Assembly: GCF_028867935.1 (NCBI RefSeq)
Contig: NZ_JAPQNS010000001.1
Span: forward strand, 806,001-870,000
Origin: Flavobacterium sp. SUN052
GTDB taxonomy: Bacteria > Bacteroidota > Bacteroidia > Flavobacteriales > Flavobacteriaceae
Reading direction: 5' to 3'
Length of the DNA stretch: 64,000 bases
A program made the position numbers and the translations under genes. Within the stretch, counting starts at the first letter, position 1; the number at the start of each line of letters is the position of its first letter. The notes under the pieces are model-generated. The model was not told the DNA's origin. It did no database searches and was given only the letters and a program-made list of their open reading frames with translations. Positions 51,557 through 59,307 of the stretch are shown in pieces.

Positions 51557-52804
51557 ATGACTATTCCCGACCTCCGGCTCTGGCAACGTGAACTTAATCA
51601 GGAGCTGAAAGACATTTTAGGCTATTGGCAACGGTATGCCCCCGACCAAACGAACGGTGGTTTTTATGGGGCTGTGGGATACGATAATGTCCCCAAACCG
51701 AATACAGCTAAAGGGGTAGTTCTCAACAGTCGGATTCTGTGGACGTTCTCGTCGGCTGCCTTGCATACCCAACATGATGATGAGTATTTGCCGACTGCCA
51801 AACGGGCTTTTGAGTACCTGGACACCTACTTTCGCGACCGGCAACACGGGGGCGTGTACTGGATGGTCGATGCCAAAGGTCAACCTACTGACGATAGCAA
51901 ACAGTTGTATGGGCAGGCCTTTGCGGTATATGGCCTGAGTGAATATTACAGGGCTACCCGCCACAAACCTGCCCTGGATTTTGCGCAGGAGATTTTTCAG
52001 GCAATGGTCAAACACGCCTACGATCGAGACCCCGCCCGACACGGTGGTTTTATCGAGGCATTTGCCCGCGACTGGACCGAAGCCAAATCGTACGCAATTG
52101 CCCGCAAAGACAATGGTGAGAGCAAAACCATGAATACGCATCTGCACATTCTGGAAGCGTTTGTGAGTTTGCTGCGGGTGTGGCCCGCCGATGAGGTGAA
52201 AAAGCAGGTGCGGGGTCTGATCAACAATTTTCTTGGCCAAATTATCGACCCGAAAACGCACCGGATGGTTCTGTTTCAGGGCATGAACTGGGAACCCCGC
52301 CGAACGGGTATCAGCTACGGGCACGACATTGAAGCCTCGTGGCTGTTACTCGAAGCGGCCGAGGTGCTTCACGATGCTGACTTGTTGACCAAAGTTCGTA
52401 AAGAATCGGTGCTGATGGCAAAGGCCGCTCTGTCTGGAGTAGACCCCGACGGCGGTATGAACTACGAGTACGAGGGGCCAGACCAGAACTTACCCAAACA
52501 GAACCCCGCCAGTGGACACTGGAACCGCGAACGCTCGTGGTGGGTGATGGCTGAAGCAATGGTTGGCTTTATGAATGCCTATCAACTGACCAAAGAAAAG
52601 GCCTACCTGGAAAAGTCTGCGGCCAGTTGGGAATACACCAAAAAACACCTGCTCGACACTAAAAACGGGGAATGGTACCTGGGAGTCGATGCAACAGGTA
52701 AAGTACTGGGTAACGAAAAAATCAGCCCCTGGAAATGTCCGTATCATAACGGCCGCGCCTGTATCGAGACGATGGAACGCATTGGGCACCTGATTGATAA
52801 GTAA
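51557..52804 (+). CDS. AGE-family epimerase, probably cellobiose 2-epimerase
   Basis: 415 residues from the ATG at 51557, 18 nt after the PhoD stop (a TTG lies at 51539). The (alpha/alpha)6 barrel has GFYGAVGYDN, KGVVLNSRILWTFSSAAL, QLYGQAFAVYGLSEYYRATR, the signature KTMNTHLHILEAFVSL and ISYGHDIEASWLLLEAAEVL, with catalytic His in NTHLH and GHDIE, then WWVMAEAMVGF. That combination fits cellobiose 2-epimerase more than N-acylglucosamine 2-epimerase. It would convert cellobiose-type disaccharides to the mannose-containing epimer in the cytoplasm. Part of a GH43-PhoD-epimerase group. Confidence 0.88.
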   Translation: MTIPDLRLWQRELNQELKDILGYWQRYAPDQTNGGFYGAVGYDNVPKPNTAKGVVLNSRILWTFSSAALHTQHDDEYLPTAKRAFEYLDTYFRDRQHGGVYWMVDAKGQPTDDSKQLYGQAFAVYGLSEYYRATRHKPALDFAQEIFQAMVKHAYDRDPARHGGFIEAFARDWTEAKSYAIARKDNGESKTMNTHLHILEAFVSLLRVWPADEVKKQVRGLINNFLGQIIDPKTHRMVLFQGMNWEPRRTGISYGHDIEASWLLLEAAEVLHDADLLTKVRKESVLMAKAALSGVDPDGGMNYEYEGPDQNLPKQNPASGHWNRERSWWVMAEAMVGFMNAYQLTKEKAYLEKSAASWEYTKKHLLDTKNGEWYLGVDATGKVLGNEKISPWKCPYHNGRACIETMERIGHLIDK

Positions 52805-52805
52805 G

Positions 52806-52833
52806 TTGGGACACGGATTAATCCGTGTTCCAA
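52806..52833. terminator. Hairpin between convergent genes (terminator or repeat fragment)
   Basis: TTGGGACACGGATTAATCC is mirrored to CCGTGTTCCAA with two wobble mismatches. It fills the 34-nt gap between the epimerase gene and the SMP-30-like gene. No strong T run, so termination is plausible rather than proven. Confidence 0.5.
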
Positions 52834-52838
52834 CCATT

Positions 52839-53933
52839 TCATTTCAAATCCACAAACGACATCGTGTGCGGGGCATCGAACCGCTGGTTTTTAAATTTTG
52901 CTTCTGGGAGGTCGTAGTTGGAAATGAACAATCGACGGCCGCGTAACAATACTTCAGCTGGTTGGTCTAACTGGCCGTTTCCGCCGTCATTATCGCCATT
53001 TTCGGCCAGCGTACTCACCTTCCCATCGGGTGAAACAAGGCGGATGGCGTTGTTTTTAGAATCACACACATACAGTTGATCCGTTGCCCGATCCACAATC
53101 AAGCCATCAACGCAATCGAGTTTGGCAAACTGTGTTTTTTGGTTTAGAGAACCATCGGGCTTGAGGGTCATTTTGTACATGATTCCATCGCCAAAACCAC
53201 CCGTGTACAGATTGCCTTTGCTGTCATAATCGAGTCCATCGGCTCCATTGTCGATGCCGCTTTCGTTGGCCTGGGTTGTGAACGTTGTCAGAACGTGCGG
53301 ATCAGTCGGACCGGGTTTCATTTGCACGGGTTTACCCGGATTCAGTTCGGCCATCGAAAAGCGCAAGATGGCACTATCTTTTGGTCGGTCATCGGTGTCC
53401 CACTGGCTATCAGTGATGTACAACGTTGATCCTTTCCAGACAATCGCATTAGGCAACCGCAGGCCGGTTATTACTGGTTCGGCTTTGGTGGGTTTGCCAT
53501 TCTGAATGGTTATCCGCATCAAGCGCGACTTGTAATTCTTGTTGAAGAAAAACTGATTGTCAGCGTAGTACAGATTACCGTCGGGGCCATACGCCAGGTC
53601 CATTGGGGCGGCATGACCCGTTTCGGTCAGGGCAGGCGGAGCAAAAAACATCCGCAACGAATCGCCCTCCAACCGCAGCAAGGCAGCCGGAAATGAGGGG
53701 TTGCCAAAGTTGGGCACCGACAAGATCACACTACTATCGGGAGCCAGTGCCAGGCCATCGGGGGTGTTATAGGATTCTGGCAGATTTTGCAATAACTGCA
53801 CGTTTCCGGTAGCGGCCTCGGTATTTTGCGTCGTGCTAGTTGTAGAATCGCCCGTTTGGGTTTGTTCACGTTGATTTTTCTGACAACCTATCGTTACGCT
53901 GGTCAGTAACAGGATGATAAGTGTATTGTTCAT
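52839..53933 (-). CDS. SMP-30/gluconolactonase-like lipoprotein
   Basis: 364 residues; signal LLTSVTIGCQKN with a lipobox. Propeller blades include PESYNTPDGLALAPDSSVILSVPN, HAAPMDLAYGPDGNLYYADNQFF, LPNAIVWKGSTLYITDSQWD, IDNGADGLDYDSKGNLYTGGFGDG and DCVDGLIVDRATDQLYVCDSKN, the D/G/N pattern of SMP-30/LRE metal propellers. Some members hydrolyse sugar lactones; the metal ligands cannot be confirmed by eye. Linker after the lipobox is Thr/Gln-rich. Divergent from the MRJP-like gene, another propeller. Confidence 0.86.
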   Translation of the reverse strand: MNNTLIILLLTSVTIGCQKNQREQTQTGDSTTSTTQNTEAATGNVQLLQNLPESYNTPDGLALAPDSSVILSVPNFGNPSFPAALLRLEGDSLRMFFAPPALTETGHAAPMDLAYGPDGNLYYADNQFFFNKNYKSRLMRITIQNGKPTKAEPVITGLRLPNAIVWKGSTLYITDSQWDTDDRPKDSAILRFSMAELNPGKPVQMKPGPTDPHVLTTFTTQANESGIDNGADGLDYDSKGNLYTGGFGDGIMYKMTLKPDGSLNQKTQFAKLDCVDGLIVDRATDQLYVCDSKNNAIRLVSPDGKVSTLAENGDNDGGNGQLDQPAEVLLRGRRLFISNYDLPEAKFKNQRFDAPHTMSFVDLK

Positions 53934-54028
53934 CTGGTTGAGTCTATTTGAGTCTATTCGTTTGATATACTAATCAAACCTTTTGTTTGGGATACCGTTA
54001 GAATCTTCGATCAAACGACTCAACAAAA

Positions 54029-55126
54029 ATGAAAAAACGCTTCTTTTCTAGCCTTCTAGCTATTGGTCTGACTGTTGGCGCAGCTCACGCTCAACAGGCT
54101 CAGATGACCTCGGTTTTTCAGGACAATAAGTACCAGATTACGGGAGTAGCGGTTTCAAAGACCGGGCGAATGTTCGTGAATTACCCCTATTGGACCGATA
54201 TATACCAGTACGCGTTGGTTGAAATTGATAAGGATGGTTCAAAGAAACCGTATCCCGATGCCAACTGGAATAGCTGGCGACCGGGGCAAGACCCCTCCAA
54301 CAAGTGGGTCTGCGTGCAGTCGCCCTACGTGGATGATAAAGACCGACTGTGGGTAATCGATCCGGCAAGCCCCAAGCAATCGGGGGTGTATAAAAATGGG
54401 CATAAGCTGGTTTGCATCAATTTGAAAACCAATAAGGTAGAGAAGGTGTACCCGATTGCGGGTGTTGTTGGGTCGGTGAGTTATCTCAATGATGTTCGGG
54501 TAGATACCAAACGCGAGGTGGCGTACATTACCGAGTCGCAAAACGGAGGTATTGTGGTGTTGGATATTAAAAGCGGTAAGGCCCGCTTAGTTTTACAGAA
54601 TCATCCGTCGGTGAAGGCTGACCCGGCGTTCCGGTTCATCATCGATGGCCGCGAACTGAAGGATGACAAAGGACCTGTACGCTTCAATTCCGATGGACTT
54701 GCCCTAACGCCCGATGGTGATTGGTTATACTACAAACCTCTATCCGACAATAAATTATATCGAATAAAAACGGAGTTTCTCCGTGATGAATCGGTGTCAG
54801 ACAAAGGACTTGGAGGAAAGGTAGAGGACTTAGGCAAGTGGACAACTACCGATGCGCTGATCATGGACCCTGCCGGTAATCTGTATTTGGGCGATATTCT
54901 CAATTATACCATTTACCGGATCAAAAATACTTCTGGTACTAAAGCCGAGTTGAAACGCGAGAACATTATTACAGATAAGGAACGGTTGCAATGGCCCGAC
55001 AGCTATGCCATTCAGGATGGGTTCCTGTATATTACCACCTCGCAAATTGACCACATGGCCAAAAACAACAAGAACCGGTCAACCCGTACGCGGCCTTATG
55101 AAGTCTTCAAAATAAAGGTTGATTAG
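54029..55126 (+). CDS. Secreted major royal jelly/yellow-like beta-propeller
   Basis: 365 residues with a clean signal peptide (SSLLAIGLTVGAAHAQQ). ITGVAVSKTGRMFVNYPYWTD, WVCVQSPYVDDKDRLWVIDPAS, SYLNDVRVDTKREVAYITESQNGGIVVLD and FNSDGLALTPDGDWLYYKPLSDNKLYRI follow the MRJP/yellow family pattern, also annotated as L-dopachrome tautomerase-related. Bacterial members have no agreed function. Divergent from the SMP-30-like gene across ~95 nt, so the two propellers may share regulation. The region around 53938-53960 between them has a short direct repeat (TTGAGTCTAT twice). Confidence 0.86.
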   Translation: MKKRFFSSLLAIGLTVGAAHAQQAQMTSVFQDNKYQITGVAVSKTGRMFVNYPYWTDIYQYALVEIDKDGSKKPYPDANWNSWRPGQDPSNKWVCVQSPYVDDKDRLWVIDPASPKQSGVYKNGHKLVCINLKTNKVEKVYPIAGVVGSVSYLNDVRVDTKREVAYITESQNGGIVVLDIKSGKARLVLQNHPSVKADPAFRFIIDGRELKDDKGPVRFNSDGLALTPDGDWLYYKPLSDNKLYRIKTEFLRDESVSDKGLGGKVEDLGKWTTTDALIMDPAGNLYLGDILNYTIYRIKNTSGTKAELKRENIITDKERLQWPDSYAIQDGFLYITTSQIDHMAKNNKNRSTRTRPYEVFKIKVD

Positions 55127-55197
55127 GGTAACTGGGTACAACACCAGTTAACAACTTACCACAATTACCCAATTACCGCGATTCCCAATTACCTACC
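55127..55197. repeat. GGGTAACTGGGTA-type repeat, second array
   Basis: GGGTAACTGGGTA is followed by its complement-like units ACAATTACCCAATTACC and CCCAATTACC. Same unit type as 50406-50515 but shorter. It lies between the convergent MRJP-like and histidine kinase genes. Confidence 0.7.
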
Positions 55198-56586
55198 TCA
55201 AAATACCAACCGGAAATCGCTGCCTTTGCCGGGAGTAGAGGTTACAGTTAGCTGTCCTCCGTGGAGTTGCATAATCTGTCGAGACAGGCTCAGGCCAATG
55301 CCAGAGCCTGTTTTTTTTGTCGTATAAAACGGAATGAAAATCTGTTCGATAGCTTCCGGTTCAATACCAGGGCCATTATCACAAACGGAAAGCGTCGTAC
55401 GGTTATCTGCATTGGTAGCTTCGAGCCTGATGGTAGCGCCGGTTGGGTCGTCGTAGGCCTCCATCGCGTTGCGAAGCAAATTGAGCAAGATCATCTCCAC
55501 CTGACCAGCATCGGCCAAAATTGTTGGCGCTGGCGACGGCACCGTAACGGTGAGCGTAATGCCCTGACGATTGAGATCGGGTTGCGCCAGTTTGGCGACG
55601 CTCAAAAGCAATTCTTTGACGGGTACTTCCGCTAATTTTGGTTGCGGAATTGAAGTAAAGCTTCGGTAGGCATCCACGAAGCGCATGATACCCTGCCCCC
55701 GACTTTCGATTGTTGTGAGGGCATCGCGGAGGTCGTTCAGCGAAGAGGATAGGAGGGCAGGAGAAAGTGAGTCCGGAAATGCACTTTCGTCGTCATTGAC
55801 CTGTTCCTCTGCCTGCCATCCGCTCATCAAATCGATTTCGACAATGTCGCGCATGGTGCCGGTGAGCGACACGATGGGGGTAATGGAATTCATAATTTCG
55901 TGGCGCAACACCTTGGTCAGGTTTTGCCACGCTTCCAACTCTTTCTGCTGAAGTTCTGACCGGATGTTTTGTAACGATACAACCGAGACCAAACGGCCCC
56001 GCAATCGGACGCTTGTGGAGCGGACCGTTAGTTCTCCATCTTCGCCACTTTGGTAGGTGGCAGCAGCAGCCCCGATGTTTGCTTTCAGCCAGTTGTGCAA
56101 ATCGGCTTGGGTAGCCTGCAAGTCAGCCAGCGTTCGGAGCCGATACACATTCAGCAGTTTTAGCGCCGTTTGATTCACCAACTCCACCCGTCCGCTGCTA
56201 TCGAACGAAAGTAACCCAACGTTTACGTGCTGGACAATCGTATTCAGGTAATGCAGGTTAGCTTCTTTTTCGGCTCTGGCTTGCCGAAAGGCTTCCAAGA
56301 CCGTGTTAAACTGCCCATTCAGTGCCCGAAATCCCGGCCCCAGCGAGTCGTCGGACCGGAACGAAATAGCAAAATCGGAATACTGAACCGATTCCAGAAA
56401 TCGCGTCAGTTTACGATTCGTGCTGGTGCAATACGCAAACAAATTGACCGCTAAACCAATAAGAAGTACCCCGCTAAAAACGGGTAATATCCGTGGATAG
56501 GGAGCCCACCACCAATAGCTCATAAGCATGGCTATCAGCAGAATAAGGCCAATACGCCAACCAATACCGATTGCGAAACGGTTCAT
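55198..56586 (-). CDS. Membrane-bound sensor histidine kinase (NtrY-like, PAS-containing)
   Basis: 462 residues. Two TM helices at the N-terminus (IGLILLIAMLMSYWWW; ILPVFSGVLLIGLAVNLFAY) with almost no periplasmic loop, then a linker, a PAS-like domain (VNVGLLSFDSSGRVELVNQTALKLLNV), the phospho-acceptor segment WQNLTKVLRHEIMNSITPIV (H box) and a HATPase domain with N box (LLNLLRNAMEAYDD), G1 (VCDNGPGIEP) and G2 (GSGIGLSLSRQIMQLHGG). The kinase would autophosphorylate and pass phosphate to a response regulator, probably the NtrC-type one at 59308. The acyl-ACP desaturase gene ends only 3 nt upstream, so the two are in one operon. Confidence 0.93.
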   Translation of the reverse strand: MNRFAIGIGWRIGLILLIAMLMSYWWWAPYPRILPVFSGVLLIGLAVNLFAYCTSTNRKLTRFLESVQYSDFAISFRSDDSLGPGFRALNGQFNTVLEAFRQARAEKEANLHYLNTIVQHVNVGLLSFDSSGRVELVNQTALKLLNVYRLRTLADLQATQADLHNWLKANIGAAAATYQSGEDGELTVRSTSVRLRGRLVSVVSLQNIRSELQQKELEAWQNLTKVLRHEIMNSITPIVSLTGTMRDIVEIDLMSGWQAEEQVNDDESAFPDSLSPALLSSSLNDLRDALTTIESRGQGIMRFVDAYRSFTSIPQPKLAEVPVKELLLSVAKLAQPDLNRQGITLTVTVPSPAPTILADAGQVEMILLNLLRNAMEAYDDPTGATIRLEATNADNRTTLSVCDNGPGIEPEAIEQIFIPFYTTKKTGSGIGLSLSRQIMQLHGGQLTVTSTPGKGSDFRLVF

Positions 56587-56589
56587 GGT

Positions 56590-57567
56590 TTACCCAGCGA
56601 TCCAGCTGAATTCATAAGCCAGATTTGGCACCTTAGTGCGCTCGGCAACCCGGCGGAGACGGTCGGGGAGGGCCATCAGGTAATCACGAGCCCGTTGACC
56701 AGCATCATTAAGGTCAGTTACATTAGCAATGTTCCAATCCACAAGCAGGGAGTCCATCAAGGTGATGTAGTCGTTGGTTGTATAGACGCCAAGTCGCTGG
56801 GCCGCATCGGAAAAGTGACTGAATGTTTGCCCAATTTTCATCCCTGTTTCGCGCAGGAAGTGAGCAGGCATAACGATTTTCTTACGCATCATGTCTTCGA
56901 AAGCCAGCATCATTTCGGAGGGGTCCACCTCCAGAATCAGGCTCACAAAAGCTTTGTACGCTTTGGCATGACGCATTTCATCGGCGGCAATCACGCCACA
57001 AATTTTCGACAGTTGTGCGCAACCGGCTTGTTTGGCGAGGGTAGCTGTCCGGCGGTGCGAGAGGTTGGTGGCCAACTCCTGAAACGATGTATAAACGAAA
57101 TTCCGGTAGGGGTCTTTTCCCGTTCCAATGTCGAATCCATCAGCAATCAGGTATTGGGTTGAGGTTTCCATGGCCCGCATATTTACCCGACCCGAGAGGT
57201 ACAGAAACTTGTTGAGCAGGTCGCCGTGGCGGTTTTCTTCTGCAGTCCACCCCCGAATCCAGCGCGACCAGCCATTGGCTTCTCCCTGTTCTACACCTTC
57301 CATGTCCATTAACCACGATTCGTAAGTAGGCAGTGCTTCCTCGGTAATGGTATCGCCAACGAGCACAGCCATGTAGTCGTAAGAAAGTTCACGGGTGCTT
57401 TCCTGCAATTCTTTAATTTCTTCTAAAAAAGTTTCCCGCGTGGCATCGGGCAACAGATCGGCAGGTTGCCAATTTGTATCGATAGGCTTCAAATAGTCGC
57501 CTACTAACGCGTCTATTTTTTCGCCGACGAAGCGCATTACATCCAAACGAGAGCCAGAAAGTATCAT
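56590..57567 (-). CDS. Acyl-ACP desaturase (soluble di-iron stearoyl-ACP desaturase family)
   Basis: 325 residues from the ATG at 57567; the frame opens at a TTG (57624) and another Met is at 57537. The two metal motifs of the class are present: E110-E-N-R-H114 and D196-E-M-R-H200, plus WTAEENRHGDLLNKFLYLSG. These enzymes put a cis double bond into acyl chains on acyl carrier protein with O2 and ferredoxin, changing membrane fluidity. The stop is 3 nt before the histidine kinase start, and a PlsC gene diverges ~220 nt away, forming a lipid gene cluster. Confidence 0.94.
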   Translation of the reverse strand: MILSGSRLDVMRFVGEKIDALVGDYLKPIDTNWQPADLLPDATRETFLEEIKELQESTRELSYDYMAVLVGDTITEEALPTYESWLMDMEGVEQGEANGWSRWIRGWTAEENRHGDLLNKFLYLSGRVNMRAMETSTQYLIADGFDIGTGKDPYRNFVYTSFQELATNLSHRRTATLAKQAGCAQLSKICGVIAADEMRHAKAYKAFVSLILEVDPSEMMLAFEDMMRKKIVMPAHFLRETGMKIGQTFSHFSDAAQRLGVYTTNDYITLMDSLLVDWNIANVTDLNDAGQRARDYLMALPDRLRRVAERTKVPNLAYEFSWIAG

Positions 57568-57788
57568 AATATCAACCAACAAAAAGTGAATGATGAATGA
57601 GGCATGATAAGTAATAAATGACAAGGACTACACCCTATACTGTCCTGTTGATCATTAATCGGTCATCATTTATCATCCAATCAAAAAGCAAAGTACGGAG
57701 AATTTATAGGGTATATCACATAGAAAACACTTCATGAGTGAAAAAAAGCCATCAATGACGATTAATTTGCACCCTTTTACGATTTCTA

Positions 57789-58520
57789 ATGAAAATAGTA
57801 CTCGATTACATATTGAGCGTAGTGTACCTGCTCTTCTTCGGTTTGGTGTTAGTGATTTTCCACGGCTTACAGGTCTTTACGTTTGATCTTTTTGGCAGAC
57901 CTGTTCAAAAAGTAGTAGTCGATTGGATGAACGCCTGTTTAGCGTATGGGCTCTATCTGACGGGAAGCAGCATTCGGTTGCACCAGAACTCACCGTTACC
58001 AACCGACCGCCCTATCATCTTTGTTGCCAATCATCAGAGCCTCTTCGATATTTCGGCGATAAGCTGGTTCATGCGTCGGCACACGCCCGTCTTTGTATCG
58101 AAAATCGAACTTCAGCATGGTACACCAGCGGTGTCGTATAATCTTCGCCGAAGCGGTGCCGCCCTCATCGACCGCACTAATCCTAAACAAGCCATCAGCG
58201 AAATTGCACGATTAGGCAAGCAGATTCAGGACCACTGCGAATCGGCCGTGATTTTTCCGGAGGGTACCCGCTCGGCTTCGGGACAAATGAAACCCTTTGC
58301 TTCGGCTGGTGTAGCTGTGTTGCTCAAAAAAGCGCCATCGGCCTTGGTGGTGCCCATCGCCATAAAAGGAACGGGACACTTCAACCCACGCAAGTTGTTT
58401 CCGCTCCGGTCGTTTACCCGAATGTCGTGGACGATACTGCCGGGCATTGAACCAAAAGGGCTAACAGCCGATGCCGTTGTAAAGCAAGCCGAAGAAGCAA
58501 TTGCGAGGGAATTAGCTTAG
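57789..58520 (+). CDS. plsC: 1-acyl-sn-glycerol-3-phosphate acyltransferase (PlsC family)
   Basis: 243 residues with an N-terminal membrane anchor (YILSVVYLLFFGLVLVIFHGL). H82-Q-S-L-F-D87 (HX4D, in VANHQSLFD) is the catalytic motif; AVIFPEGTRSASG and VPIAIKGTG are motifs III and IV. PlsC acylates lysophosphatidic acid to phosphatidic acid. Divergent from the desaturase-kinase operon. Its stop overlaps the stop of the convergent xisI gene (58517-58520). Confidence 0.93.
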   Translation: MKIVLDYILSVVYLLFFGLVLVIFHGLQVFTFDLFGRPVQKVVVDWMNACLAYGLYLTGSSIRLHQNSPLPTDRPIIFVANHQSLFDISAISWFMRRHTPVFVSKIELQHGTPAVSYNLRRSGAALIDRTNPKQAISEIARLGKQIQDHCESAVIFPEGTRSASGQMKPFASAGVAVLLKKAPSALVVPIAIKGTGHFNPRKLFPLRSFTRMSWTILPGIEPKGLTADAVVKQAEEAIARELA

Positions 58521-58858
58521 GCGACAGCGTAACCTGTATACTGCCGGTATTGGGGAGGCTGAAAACCAATTACAATGTCGGATTTGGGAACCCCCATTCG
58601 TTCTAGTTCTTCGGCAATATCGCGATCTGTGTTATTAACCTGAATCCAGATTTTACCGTCAGGCTTGATGTCGATGTGAAACACAACTGAGTAACGAAAC
58701 ATTTTTTTATCCCAACCTATACTTACTAGCTGGTAGTGCCTTCTTTCGTCATCAAGAATCAACTGGTTGTCAACGTCTTGAAGATTAAACGGCTTTACTT
58801 TGGCGTAGTCTTCATAAATACTTAGGATATACTGGCGATACTGGTCTATTCTTTCCAT
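58517..58858 (-). CDS. xisI: XisI family protein
   Basis: 113 residues matching the XisI (fdxN element excision controlling factor) family: ERIDQYRQYILSIYEDYAKVKP, QLILDDERRHYQLVSIGWD, RYSVVFHIDIKPDGKIWIQVNNTDRDIAEELERMGVPKSDIVIGFQPP. The family is known mainly from cyanobacteria, where XisH and XisI are needed with the recombinase XisF for developmental excision. Here no recombinase is visible. It overlaps xisH by 13 nt, so the pair is translationally coupled. Its lower GC than neighbours suggests acquisition by transfer. Confidence 0.92.
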   Translation of the reverse strand: MERIDQYRQYILSIYEDYAKVKPFNLQDVDNQLILDDERRHYQLVSIGWDKKMFRYSVVFHIDIKPDGKIWIQVNNTDRDIAEELERMGVPKSDIVIGFQPPQYRQYTGYAVA

Positions 58859-59271
58859 AACGCAATTATTTCTTCATCTTCGTCATATACAACAATCGAA
58901 ATATCTGTTTGATCAAGAATGTAGCGGATGCCAGGTTGTTCAAAACGTTGCTCATAAACGTCTTTAGGTACAGCAAGATATAATTTTCGTCCTGCTTCCT
59001 GTAATCGCAAAAGGACTTTGTAGTTGGTATATTGCCCAACAGCCACATGAAAATCACGCATGAACGATGCACCAACGAAGCTTTTTACTTCGATAGCAAT
59101 TTTCTCTATTGCATTGTCAACATCGCGTTCAGCTGCCAACATACGCTCTGCCCCTAAATCAATATCCAATTTGAAATCCATGATTCGAATCGGATAGGGA
59201 TCATGCGTAATTATCCAGCCATCCTTGATAAGTGCTTCGCGGACTGCTTCATGAAATATGTCCTTTGCCAT
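58846..59271 (-). CDS. xisH: XisH family protein (PD-(D/E)xK-like fold)
   Basis: 141 residues: FHEAVREALIKDGWIITHDPYPI, LDIDLGAERMLAAERD, KIAIEVKSFVGASFMRDFHVAVGQYTNYKVLL and QTDISIVVYDEDEEIIAL are the XisH pattern. The Asp-(x)n-Glu-x-Lys (IEVKSF) arrangement resembles restriction-endonuclease-fold proteins, so a DNA-related activity is plausible but unproven. Upstream partner of xisI. It lies 36 nt downstream of the NtrC-type regulator gene on the same strand. One 60-base line within it (58861-58920) has 18 G/C by hand count, against 34 in a line of the regulator gene (59521-59580). Confidence 0.92.
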   Translation of the reverse strand: MAKDIFHEAVREALIKDGWIITHDPYPIRIMDFKLDIDLGAERMLAAERDVDNAIEKIAIEVKSFVGASFMRDFHVAVGQYTNYKVLLRLQEAGRKLYLAVPKDVYEQRFEQPGIRYILDQTDISIVVYDEDEEIIALWKE

Positions 59272-59307
59272 TGTGTTACAGTGTAGACAAAGATACTATT
59301 AATCCTG

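Noticed and set aside
58517..59271. A working fdxN-type DNA excision system
   Set aside because: XisH and XisI are present, but no XisF-like serine recombinase and no paired attachment repeats were seen around them.
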